Source of the DNA: Acidimicrobiaceae bacterium | Lineage (GTDB): Bacteria; Actinomycetota; Acidimicrobiia; Acidimicrobiales; Ilumatobacteraceae | Reading direction: 5' to 3' | Assembly (NCBI GenBank): GCA_002698945.1 | Contig: NZZV01000190.1 | Span: forward strand, 1-37,176 | Length of the DNA stretch: 37,176 nt | The notes under the pieces: model-generated | What the model saw: the letters and a program-made list of their open reading frames with translations, nothing else | Databases searched by the model: none | What the model was told of the DNA's origin: nothing | Translations under genes and position numbers: made by a program | Shown: piece by piece, positions 28,837 to 35,902 of the stretch | Layout: each line of letters begins with the position of its first letter | Numbering within the stretch: the first letter of the stretch is position 1

Positions 28837-29289
28837 ATGGCCGGCCGCATCGTGGATCTCACCGTCGTGCCGGCCCATGCCCGGCCGTCGGCACCGCCCG
28901 TGCAGTGGGTCGTCCTGGTCGCCGTCGCGTTCGGGGTGTTGTTCGGAGCGGTGGCGTGCGCTGCCGGAATGGCCGGTGGTATTGCGCACGGTGGAACAAC
29001 CCTGCCATCGGTCGTCGAGGACGATGATCTGTCGATGGCCCACGCCGGCCACCCCGCCCCCGTGATGGAGCCGGAATCGCAGCTCACGCCATCTGGGGAC
29101 AATGGCGACCATTCGGGGAGTGCGTCGACGACGGGCAACCACCCGGGCATGGCATGTGTCGTGTCGGTCGACCTGCGGGCCCCCGACGCGTCGTTCGCGT
29201 CGATCTCCGATTCGTACGAGGTCCCGTTGATGGGCATGACCGCTGGGTGCCCTGCCGACGTGGATCCGCCCGTTCCGCGCTTCTCCTGA
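28837..29289 (+). CDS. Membrane-anchored His/Met/Cys protein (150 aa)
   Basis: ATG 28837 lacks a clear ribosome site and may be leaderless (TACGCT and TATTAG lie upstream). One membrane span (VQWVVLVAVAFGVLFGAVACA) is followed by an extracytoplasmic region with SMAHAGHPAP, a Ser/Asp linker, then GMACVVSVDLRA and LMGMTAGCP. Met, His and two separate Cys suggest metal binding, similar to the small exported DUF6153-like proteins of actinobacterial copper loci. The family assignment is tentative. It lies 45 bp before the cupredoxin gene. Confidence 0.65.
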   Translation: MAGRIVDLTVVPAHARPSAPPVQWVVLVAVAFGVLFGAVACAAGMAGGIAHGGTTLPSVVEDDDLSMAHAGHPAPVMEPESQLTPSGDNGDHSGSASTTGNHPGMACVVSVDLRAPDASFASISDSYEVPLMGMTAGCPADVDPPVPRFS

Positions 29290-29334
29290 GCGTTCGTACC
29301 CCACACCCACTTTCGAACCAAGGAGAACACCACT

Positions 29335-29799
29335 ATGAAGCGAGCACTCGCGCTCGTCGTCGCGTCCGCCGTCACCCTCGCAGCTTGCGGGGGCGACGAC
29401 GGCAGTGATCCGGCCGGAGGTTCCTCCGGCGAACCTCGGACGGTCGAGGTGTCGATGACCGACATGGCCTACTCGCCGGCCAGTCTCGACGTGGCCGTCG
29501 GAGAGACGGTCCGATTCGTGTTCCGTAACGACGGTGCCGTCCGCCACGAAGCGGTCTTCGGCAACCAGGCCGAACAGGAAGCACATCACGAGGAGATGGC
29601 CGAGATGGGCGGCAGCCACGACGGTATGGACATGGAATCCATGCCCCACGACGAGATGACGGAGCTCCACTCGGTCGTCGTCGAGCCGGGCGAGACCGTC
29701 GAGTTGACGCACACCTTCGAGACGTCAGGCCCGATGATGGTCGGATGCCACGAACCAGGTCACTGGGAAGCGGGCATGAAGATGATCATCGACGTGTGA
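29335..29799 (+). CDS. Cupredoxin lipoprotein
   Basis: 154 aa, ATG 29335 with AAGGAGA. The signal peptide ends in TLAACGG (lipobox). The mature protein is a plastocyanin-like beta-barrel: VEVSMTDMAYSPASLDVAVG, then RFVFRNDGAVRHEAVFG with the first His. A Met/His-rich loop (HHEEMAEMGGSHDGMDM) is inserted, and the C-terminal copper loop is VGCHEPGHWEAGM, supplying Cys, His and Met. It could carry copper or electrons outside the membrane. The extra Met/His loop suggests copper storage or transfer. A strong hairpin follows. Confidence 0.92.
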   Translation: MKRALALVVASAVTLAACGGDDGSDPAGGSSGEPRTVEVSMTDMAYSPASLDVAVGETVRFVFRNDGAVRHEAVFGNQAEQEAHHEEMAEMGGSHDGMDMESMPHDEMTELHSVVVEPGETVELTHTFETSGPMMVGCHEPGHWEAGMKMIIDV

Positions 29800-29805
29800 C
29801 CGGCT

Positions 29806-29839
29806 CGGTGGGGTCGCGCCGTCGGGCGCGGCCCCGCCG
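29806..29839. terminator. Strong hairpin between the cupredoxin and CopCD genes
   Basis: A 15-bp stem (two G-U pairs) with a GTCG tetraloop. It lies between two convergent genes, so it can serve both. No T-run is needed in such GC-rich genomes. Confidence 0.75.
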
Positions 29840-29891
29840 AACCCTCGACCGTCGCGACCGTGCCGGGCGGGCCCGTGCGATGGCCAGGCGT

Positions 29892-31415
29892 TCAGGTGGC
29901 CGAGGCGACGAGGATCGCGGTGAGGACGACGATGGTGACGAACGCCGCTGACTCGATCGAGAGGCTGATGCGCAGCTCCTTGGCGAGATGTGGGTCGTCG
30001 GGTCGTTGCTCGAGCGCCGGTCGGAGGCGGAAGTGGTTGTATCCGCCGAGGCCGGCCGCGACCGCGACCACGGCCGTCTTGGCGACGAGGATGCGACCCC
30101 ACGGGGTTGCGAACAGGTCGCCCGGCGTGTCGAGGACCAACCAGGTCATCACCACACCGGCGACGATGACTGCGGCGAGCGACACGGTCGCGATCGACGA
30201 GAACCGAACCACCATCGCGGCAAGACCGAGACGCTCCGATCGACGACGGCGCATCCATGCGGTCGTCGTCATGGCGAACACGCCGCCACCCCACACCGCA
30301 GCGGCGCTCAGGTGTACGAGGTTGACGAGCGAGTGGACGGCCCACGGGCCCTCGCTGACGGTGTGGCCGTCGAACCAGAACGAGACCAGCACCAACGCGT
30401 AGCCGACGAGGCCCACCGCAGCGGTCGTCGTCGGGGTCCAGCGGTGCTCGTCGGCGCGGTCGACGTGTCGAGCCGACGGGGGCGAGCGGACACCGGTATG
30501 GGGCGCGCTCTCGGTGGCGACCGCCGCCGAGAGCGAATGGGCCGGAGCGATGATCCGGCCGGCGCGCTGGTGGAACCCGAACAGGATCGCAACACCGCCC
30601 ATCATCTTGAGCGCTGTCGCCATGCCCGGCTTGGTGGTCAACATGGTGCCGAGCGACGCAGTCGGATCGGTCTCGGTGAGGGCGGCGAACTCGATCAGTC
30701 CGCCGGTGAACACCACGAGTCCAGCGAGCCGAACCCAAGTGAGCTGTGCGACGAGCTCGTCGCGATGTCCTCTCAGCATCCAGACCAACGCCGCGAGAAC
30801 GCCGACACCGAAGATCATCCCGAGCATCGACACCGTGCGGCCCGCACGCCCGACGGCGAGCGAACCAATGTCGGCCGAGTCGACGTCGAGGAACGCATCG
30901 AGCGCGTCATCGGACATCGCTGCGTGGTCGGCGCCGGTCATGTCCATGCCGGGCGGGTGCGTGGTCGCCGGTGTCGATGCGGCTGGTACGGATCCGGACG
31001 CGGCCGGCGCAGCGGTGGGTGAGAGTCCGGTCACGTCGAAGCGAAACGACCCTTCGATCGGGTGAGCGTCGCCGGCCTGCACGCTCCAGCGAAGCCCGTA
31101 CGTGCCGGCCTCGAGTGTCGGATCGAACGTGAGCACGAAGGACGTTCCGTCGGTCTCGTCGATCGACGATGGCGATCGCACGGCTCCGGTCGGGTCGAGC
31201 AGCTGGAACCCATCACCAGCCGGTCGAGCGGGGTTCGTGAAGTTGACCACGACCTGGGCCACTGGACCGTCGACGACTTCACCGTCGGTCGGGCTGGACG
31301 AGTCGAAGTCGGTGTGCGCGGACGCGACGTGCCCGGTGCCGATCGACAGCAGAGCAGCGATCACAACGGCGACCGCCAGTCGGGCGCGGCGGTAGCGAGA
31401 CAGTGATGCCGTCAT
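29892..31415 (-). CDS. CopC-CopD copper resistance fusion protein
   Basis: 507 aa. After the signal peptide (cleavage after HVASA) the mature protein starts with His34, as needed for the CopC Cu(II) site. The rest of the site is GDAHPIEG with Asp and His. The CopC sandwich ends near residue 130 (FRFDVTG), a Ser/Pro/His linker with GMDMTGADHAAM follows, and then a CopD membrane domain of about eight spans. The fusion imports or buffers copper at the membrane and is common in actinobacteria. It probably starts leaderless, with TAGTGT nine nt before ATG 31415, inside a separate dyad. The last genes on each side converge. Confidence 0.92.
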   Translation of the reverse strand: MTASLSRYRRARLAVAVVIAALLSIGTGHVASAHTDFDSSSPTDGEVVDGPVAQVVVNFTNPARPAGDGFQLLDPTGAVRSPSSIDETDGTSFVLTFDPTLEAGTYGLRWSVQAGDAHPIEGSFRFDVTGLSPTAAPAASGSVPAASTPATTHPPGMDMTGADHAAMSDDALDAFLDVDSADIGSLAVGRAGRTVSMLGMIFGVGVLAALVWMLRGHRDELVAQLTWVRLAGLVVFTGGLIEFAALTETDPTASLGTMLTTKPGMATALKMMGGVAILFGFHQRAGRIIAPAHSLSAAVATESAPHTGVRSPPSARHVDRADEHRWTPTTTAAVGLVGYALVLVSFWFDGHTVSEGPWAVHSLVNLVHLSAAAVWGGGVFAMTTTAWMRRRRSERLGLAAMVVRFSSIATVSLAAVIVAGVVMTWLVLDTPGDLFATPWGRILVAKTAVVAVAAGLGGYNHFRLRPALEQRPDDPHLAKELRISLSIESAAFVTIVVLTAILVASAT

Positions 31416-31428
31416 GAAACCGACACAC

Positions 31429-31446
31429 TACCGCAACATCGGTAGG
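31429..31446. promoter_or_regulatory. CTACCG-CAACAT-CGGTAG dyad at the CopCD promoter
   Basis: A perfect six-base-arm dyad that overlaps the CopCD -10 box (TAGTGT on the minus strand), 13 bp before the start codon. It differs from both operator families described here, so another regulator is likely. Confidence 0.45.
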
Positions 31447-31572
31447 TGCTATTTCGTGTCGTAGACCGCAGTTGCGCATTCGAACGTGTCGAAGGGACCC
31501 CGGTGACACATGCCACGCCGAAGCCCGTCATGATTCCGTTGCGTAATCGACATGTAACCGTAACGTTGCCGA

Positions 31573-32127
31573 ATGTCTTCGACCCGGAAGTACCGCGCCG
31601 CCGCCGTGATCGGACTCGCCGCCTCGTGGCTCGTCCCACACGTGGCCGACGCCCACGAACGAACGGCCCTCACAGAGCTCGACACCGTCGCACCCCTCGC
31701 GGCGTGTCCGGTCGCCGGCCCGAGCAGCTTCATCGACAGCTGGGGCGACGCCCGCTCGTCGGGACGCCGACACGAAGGCGTGGACATGGAAGCCGATCGT
31801 GGGACACCTGTGGTCGCGGTGCGTGACGGATCGGCAGAGTTCAAGCGCAGCAACCTCGGCGGCAATGCCATCTGGCTCACAGCAGCGACCGGCGAGCGGT
31901 TCTACTACGCCCACCTCGACGATTGGGCGGGTGAGAGCCGTGACGTGCGAGCCGGCGAGGTGATCGGCTACGTGGGCCAGACCGGCAACGCTCGCGGCGA
32001 CCACCTCCACTTTGAGGCGCGGCCGGGCGACGCTGCAGTGAATGCGTTCCCCCTGGTCGACGCGGCGTGCGGACCGTCAGCCCGACTCGGTCATGTTCCA
32101 GTTGTGCTGCGTCCACTCCTGCGCTGA
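31573..32127 (+). CDS. Short secreted M23 (LytM) peptidase
   Basis: 184 aa. The signal peptide (AAAVIGLAASWLVPHVADA) is followed almost directly by the M23 domain: CPVAGPSSFIDSWGDARSSG, RRHEGVDMEADRG, YYAHLDDWAGESRDVRAGE and DHLHFEARPGD with the zinc ligands. It is a close relative of the domain at the end of the 17.2-kb gene, without the coiled coil. The two share CPVAGP and the final Ala-Cys, which may form a disulfide. Leaderless start: TAACGT six nt before ATG 31573. A hairpin follows. Confidence 0.9.
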   Translation: MSSTRKYRAAAVIGLAASWLVPHVADAHERTALTELDTVAPLAACPVAGPSSFIDSWGDARSSGRRHEGVDMEADRGTPVVAVRDGSAEFKRSNLGGNAIWLTAATGERFYYAHLDDWAGESRDVRAGEVIGYVGQTGNARGDHLHFEARPGDAAVNAFPLVDAACGPSARLGHVPVVLRPLLR

Positions 32128-32129
32128 TC

Positions 32130-32147
32130 GGCGGCAGACCTGCCGCC
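32130..32147 (+). terminator. Hairpin after the short M23 gene
   Basis: GGCGGCA-GACC-TGCCGCC, a perfect seven-bp stem with a four-base loop three bases after the stop. Confidence 0.55.
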
Positions 32148-32175
32148 ACGAACGGGCCGAGCGAGCCGGTCGCTG

Positions 32176-32196
32176 TAATCTACGACGTCATGTCGT
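32176..32196 (+). promoter_or_regulatory. -10 box and BlaI-type dyad over the start of the rhodanese lipoprotein
   Basis: TAATCT (32176-32181) is followed by ACGACG-TCA-TGTCGT (32182-32196), which includes the start ATG at 32190. Eleven of twelve arm bases match the consensus. With flanks it is the 17-bp dyad TACGACGTCATGTCGTA. Confidence 0.65.
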
Positions 32197-32642
32197 ATTC
32201 GATTCCTCGCTGGTCGTTCGCGGCCCTGGTGGCCTCGCTCTCACTGGGTTCAGTTGGGTGTGGCGGTGGCGACGCCGACAAAGCCCGCGTCGACCCGATG
32301 GTCGAGACGACGGTCGCTGCCTCGCCCAGCCGACTTCTCGACGTCGACGATTTCGAGGAGTTCATCGACGCCGAGCCATCTGCGGTGTTGGTGAACGTGC
32401 ACACCCCGTACGAGGGCCACATCGATGGTACGGACGCCTTCGTTCCGTTCGACGAGATTGGCGCGTGGGAGGCGTTGCCGTCCGACCTGTACGCACCGAT
32501 CGCGCTCTACTGCCGATCAGGCAATATGTCGGCTCAAGCGGCTGACACTCTGGTCGACCTCGGCTACACGTACATCGTCGATCTCGAAGGTGGCATGAAC
32601 GCCTGGACGGCCACCGGCAATCAGCTGCAGAGTAGCCGGTAG
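32190..32642 (+). CDS. Rhodanese-domain lipoprotein
   Basis: 150 aa from ATG 32190, leaderless. The signal peptide ends in a lipobox (LGSVGCGGG). The rhodanese domain has VLVNVHTPYEGHIDGTDAFVP, the active loop YCRSGNMSAQAA with the catalytic Cys, and VDLEGGMNAWTATG. It is exposed outside the membrane, unlike the cytoplasmic rhodanese at 7.0 kb. Likely roles are sulfur transfer or thiol/metal handling in the envelope. The operator over its start codon ties it to the BlaI-type regulon. Confidence 0.9.
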   Translation: MSYSIPRWSFAALVASLSLGSVGCGGGDADKARVDPMVETTVAASPSRLLDVDDFEEFIDAEPSAVLVNVHTPYEGHIDGTDAFVPFDEIGAWEALPSDLYAPIALYCRSGNMSAQAADTLVDLGYTYIVDLEGGMNAWTATGNQLQSSR

Positions 32643-32702
32643 ACCCGGTCGCCCGATCCCCGCGCTTCGCGACGCCCAGCGCCGAGAATCGAGGTTGGGC
32701 GG

Positions 32703-33227
32703 TCAGTCGCACGTCCGAATGCTGGTGCCGGTGAAGTCGGGTACGGGGCGTTCCTCGGCTTCGGATGCGGTCGCGGCGACGCCGTTCTCGCCGATGTCGT
32801 CGATGAGCCAGTCCATCTCGGCGATCTCGCGGCGCTGGGCCTCGATGATCTCGACGGCGAGCTCACAGACCCGGTGGTCGGACAGTTCGGATCTTTCGCT
32901 GGTGAGGATGGCGATCGAGTGGTGCGGGATCATCGCCCGCATGTACGAGCGGTCCTGGACCGTCGTCTGGCTGCGGACCAACCAGAGTGAACCGGCGAAC
33001 AACAGTACGGCGGCGGCGATGATCCCGATGTTCATCATCGTGTTCTTGTACATGCTGAGCATGAACCCGAGCATGATGACGGCCATCGTCGCTCCCATCA
33101 CGAGCGCCATGTAGGCACGCGTCTCGCTCCATCGGACGTGGTCCCACGCATACGTGTTGAGGTACATCAGCCCGAACATCACGATCGTGGAAGTGGCGAT
33201 CATCGCGCCGAACCGGACATAGCTCAT
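32703..33227 (-). CDS. DUF305-domain membrane protein
   Basis: 174 aa from ATG 33227, chosen because GGAGGTG lies six bases upstream. An in-frame start at 33356 would add a 43-residue hydrophilic tail. Three membrane spans (MIATSTIVMFGLMYLNTYA, LVMGATMAVIMLGFMLSMY, MNIGIIAAAVLLFAGSLWLV) precede a short DUF305 part with MRAMIPHHSIAIL and VEIIEAQRREIAEMDWL. DUF305 proteins are ferritin-like, Met/His-bearing, and often found in copper loci. It ends the leftward operon that begins at 35,069, but has its own upstream region of 210 bp with a BlaI-type dyad. Confidence 0.85.
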   Translation of the reverse strand: MSYVRFGAMIATSTIVMFGLMYLNTYAWDHVRWSETRAYMALVMGATMAVIMLGFMLSMYKNTMMNIGIIAAAVLLFAGSLWLVRSQTTVQDRSYMRAMIPHHSIAILTSERSELSDHRVCELAVEIIEAQRREIAEMDWLIDDIGENGVAATASEAEERPVPDFTGTSIRTCD

Positions 33228-33391
33228 GTGGACACCTCCGCCCGCTGGCTGGTGTTCGGTGGTGTTGCGCTCCTCGTCCGACGGACCGCCGTGCGCCGCG
33301 ATCGGTTGATCGGTGCCGTTCTCGTCGCGTTCGGTCATGGGTCTGGTCTCGTCCATACCCTGTTGCGTACCCCGATGCCGGTGGTCGTCAA

Positions 33392-33406
33392 ACGACACGT
33401 TGTAGG
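33392..33406. promoter_or_regulatory. BlaI-type dyad before the DUF305 gene
   Basis: ACGACA-CGT-TGTAGG in the gap between the DUF1573-like and DUF305 genes. The left arm is perfect and the right arm is a TGTAG variant. It is a moderate copy of the motif. Confidence 0.45.
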
Positions 33407-33437
33407 ACTGCGGGCGCGAGTGCGGTCTGATCAACCG

Positions 33438-34016
33438 TTACGTGTCCCGGAAGTCGCCGGTGACGTCGAGGGTGAGGACCTGGTCGTCGGATCTGGCCGA
33501 GACTGGGACGTGGATGGCGATGTCGTGCCAGCCGTCCATGCCGGGGTGCATGGAGAGCTCGAACGCGAGCGTGGCTTCGCCGCCGGGTGGGATCGTGCGG
33601 GAGGAGAGCGCGATGGGCCCAGGGCAGCAGCCTTGTCGGACTTCGGGTCGCGGTTCGCCGATCACGACCGCTTCGTCACCGGTGTTGCGCAGTATCCATT
33701 CGGGGCGCACGGCGGTGTTGAGCGGGACGGTGCCGAGCTCCCACGTGCCGTGGTCGACGACGATCGCGCCGACGGAGATCGGGTTCGTGCCGGTGCCGGG
33801 GGTTTCGATGACGGGCATGCCCATGGCGTTGACCTCGCCGGTGGGGACGGGTTCACCCACTGCGCCGCCGCCGGCGTCGGTCGGATCGTCCTCCTGGCCA
33901 GCCATGACGATGCCGGTGATTGTGGCGGTCGCGACGAACGCCGACGCGACGGCGATGCCGATGCGGCGACCTCTCGTGCGCCGCCGGCTCGGGTGGTGAT
34001 GGTGGTGGTGGGTCAT
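33438..34016 (-). CDS. DUF1573-like membrane protein with natural hexahistidine start
   Basis: 192 aa, beginning MTHHHHHHPSRRRTRGRR, followed by one membrane span (IGIAVASAFVATATITGIV) and an Ig-like ASH/DUF1573-type domain (VDHGTWELGTVPLNTAVRPEWILRNTGDEAVVIG shape) with EVRQGCCPGP and ELSMHPGMDGWHDI. The adjacent Cys pair and Met/His suggest metal or thiol chemistry. The six-His head lies in the cytoplasm before the span and could bind metal. It is in the five-gene operon, 13 bp after the PCYCGC gene. Confidence 0.75.
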   Translation of the reverse strand: MTHHHHHHPSRRRTRGRRIGIAVASAFVATATITGIVMAGQEDDPTDAGGGAVGEPVPTGEVNAMGMPVIETPGTGTNPISVGAIVVDHGTWELGTVPLNTAVRPEWILRNTGDEAVVIGEPRPEVRQGCCPGPIALSSRTIPPGGEATLAFELSMHPGMDGWHDIAIHVPVSARSDDQVLTLDVTGDFRDT

Positions 34017-34029
34017 GATCGTTTCCTGT

Positions 34030-34521
34030 TCAGGTCGTCGGGTCGGGTGCCAGTGCGCCGAACTCGGCGATGATCGACTGGCGGATGGTGGCGGTGTCGG
34101 TTCCGTCGGCCAGGAGCCGGCGGACCATGGCGGACTCGTCGGTGCACACCGCGCAGCCTGCGGCGTGGGCGTCCCAGCCCCCGCCGTCGGATCGGACGAA
34201 GCAGTCCGCGAGGTGGCGATGGCCGATCGAGCGTTCGCAGCCGCAGTAGCAGGGGACCTGCGAGTAGACGTCGTGGTTGACTTCCGCGGCGCGGTAGTGG
34301 CCGGCGATGTTCGGAGCGACGTCGTCGAGGTCGAGCGGCGGGACCGAGAGACCGATTGCGACGGCGCCCGCGGGCTCGCCGTCGAGGCTCGATCCGTCGG
34401 GTGCGCATCCTGCTGCCACCGCGACGGTGCCGGCGAGCACGACGGCTGCCAGCCATCGCGAGCGGCGCACCCCGCCGCGACGGCCCGGGCCGGACGACAC
34501 GGCCGTGACGGCCGGTGTCAT
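34030..34521 (-). CDS. PCYCGC-motif lipoprotein
   Basis: 163 aa. The signal peptide ends in AVAAGCAPDG (lipobox). The mature part has AAEVNHDVYSQVPCYCGCE with the PCYCGC motif, HLADCFV, HAAGCAVCTDE and a C-terminal helical TATIRQSIIAEFG. Six Cys in conserved spacing imply metal binding outside the membrane; such PCYCGC proteins are annotated in Gram-positive copper and sporulation contexts. It overlaps the preceding small membrane protein by 4 bp. It probably hands copper within this operon, which is inference. Confidence 0.85.
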   Translation of the reverse strand: MTPAVTAVSSGPGRRGGVRRSRWLAAVVLAGTVAVAAGCAPDGSSLDGEPAGAVAIGLSVPPLDLDDVAPNIAGHYRAAEVNHDVYSQVPCYCGCERSIGHRHLADCFVRSDGGGWDAHAAGCAVCTDESAMVRRLLADGTDTATIRQSIIAEFGALAPDPTT

Positions 34522-34745
34522 CGCCCGACTTCCTGCGGGCGCTCCGGCTGGTTGATTTTGTCATGCGCTACGTGGCCGCCGTGTCCGCCGCCCATGAGCA
34601 GCTTCATGGCGATCACCATCACGAGCGGGCAGACGAGGAACGCAGCGGCGACGGCCAATGTGCTCGCAGAAGGCGCGAGGACGGCGAGTAGAGCGCCTGC
34701 GGCGAGCACGGCAGCAGCGCAGACGAGGAGGTGTCGTGAGGTCAT
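34518..34745 (-). CDS. Small DUF2933-like membrane protein (75 aa)
   Basis: Two hydrophobic segments (LLVCAAAVLAAGALLAVLAP and LAVAAAFLVCPLVMVIAMKLL) followed by a Met/Gly/His stretch (MGGGHGGHVAHD). This is the usual form of DUF2933 proteins of metal loci. The stop overlaps the PCYCGC start (ATGA), and the start lies three bp after the secreted Met/His-rich gene. Confidence 0.7.
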   Translation of the reverse strand: MTSRHLLVCAAAVLAAGALLAVLAPSASTLAVAAAFLVCPLVMVIAMKLLMGGGHGGHVAHDKINQPERPQEVGR

Positions 34746-34748
34746 CGC

Positions 34749-35069
34749 TCAGCCGTTTCCGTCGTGGTGGGCGGTGTGGCCGGCCGGCATCGACTCGTCC
34801 ATGACGCCGGCCCCGCCCATCATCTGGCCGGGATCCATCGCCGCCATGTTGGCGGGCATCGAGGCGTGCATCTCGTCGCACTGGGCGGCGAGCTCGGGCG
34901 GCATCTGGTCACGCATCGTGGCGTGCATCTCGTCCATCGAACCGACGTCGGCCGGTGTGGTCGTCGGTGAGTCGTCGGTGTCGGGCTGGGCGGCGGCGAC
35001 ACCGACCCCCAACCCGAGCGTGAGACCGGCGAGGCCGGTTGCTGCGAGGGTGAACAGCTTGGTGTTCAT
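34749..35069 (-). CDS. Secreted Met/His-rich protein (106 aa)
   Basis: ATG 35069 with AAGGAG six bases upstream. The signal peptide is FTLAATGLAGLTLGLGVGVAAA. The mature part has repeated Met/His/Glu groups (MDEMHATMRDQMPP, CDEMHASMPANMAAM, GQMMGG) and ends AGHTAHHDGNG. The spacing of Met and His resembles copper-binding periplasmic proteins. It starts the five-gene operon, which is divergent from the two-component genes, with 11-bp direct repeats between. Confidence 0.75.
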   Translation of the reverse strand: MNTKLFTLAATGLAGLTLGLGVGVAAAQPDTDDSPTTTPADVGSMDEMHATMRDQMPPELAAQCDEMHASMPANMAAMDPGQMMGGAGVMDESMPAGHTAHHDGNG

Positions 35070-35117
35070 GTGGACTCCTTGTCCTGGTGTGGCGTACGTG
35101 ACGATCATCGGATACGG

Positions 35118-35148
35118 GTGTGGAGACCGTGTGGAGACGATGTGGGAT
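35118..35148. promoter_or_regulatory. Three direct repeats with 11-bp period in the divergent promoter
   Basis: GTGTGGAGAC (35118), GTGTGGAGAC (35129) and ATGTGGGAT (35140) recur every 11 bp. OmpR/PhoB-type regulators bind direct repeats with this period. The site lies about 50 bp from the Met/His-rich gene and about 60 bp from the response regulator start. Confidence 0.6.
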
Positions 35149-35209
35149 CGGGTTGAGTTCTCGTGGAGCCGGCGCGTTTGACGTCCCTGCATCGACTACG
35201 ACTTGGTGC

Positions 35210-35891
<682 letters not shown>

Positions 35892-35902
<11 letters not shown>

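Noticed and set aside
31458..31465. TGTCGTAG before the short M23 gene as a BlaI-type site
   Set aside because: Only one arm is present, the left arm matches two of six, and it lies 107 bp from the M23 start.
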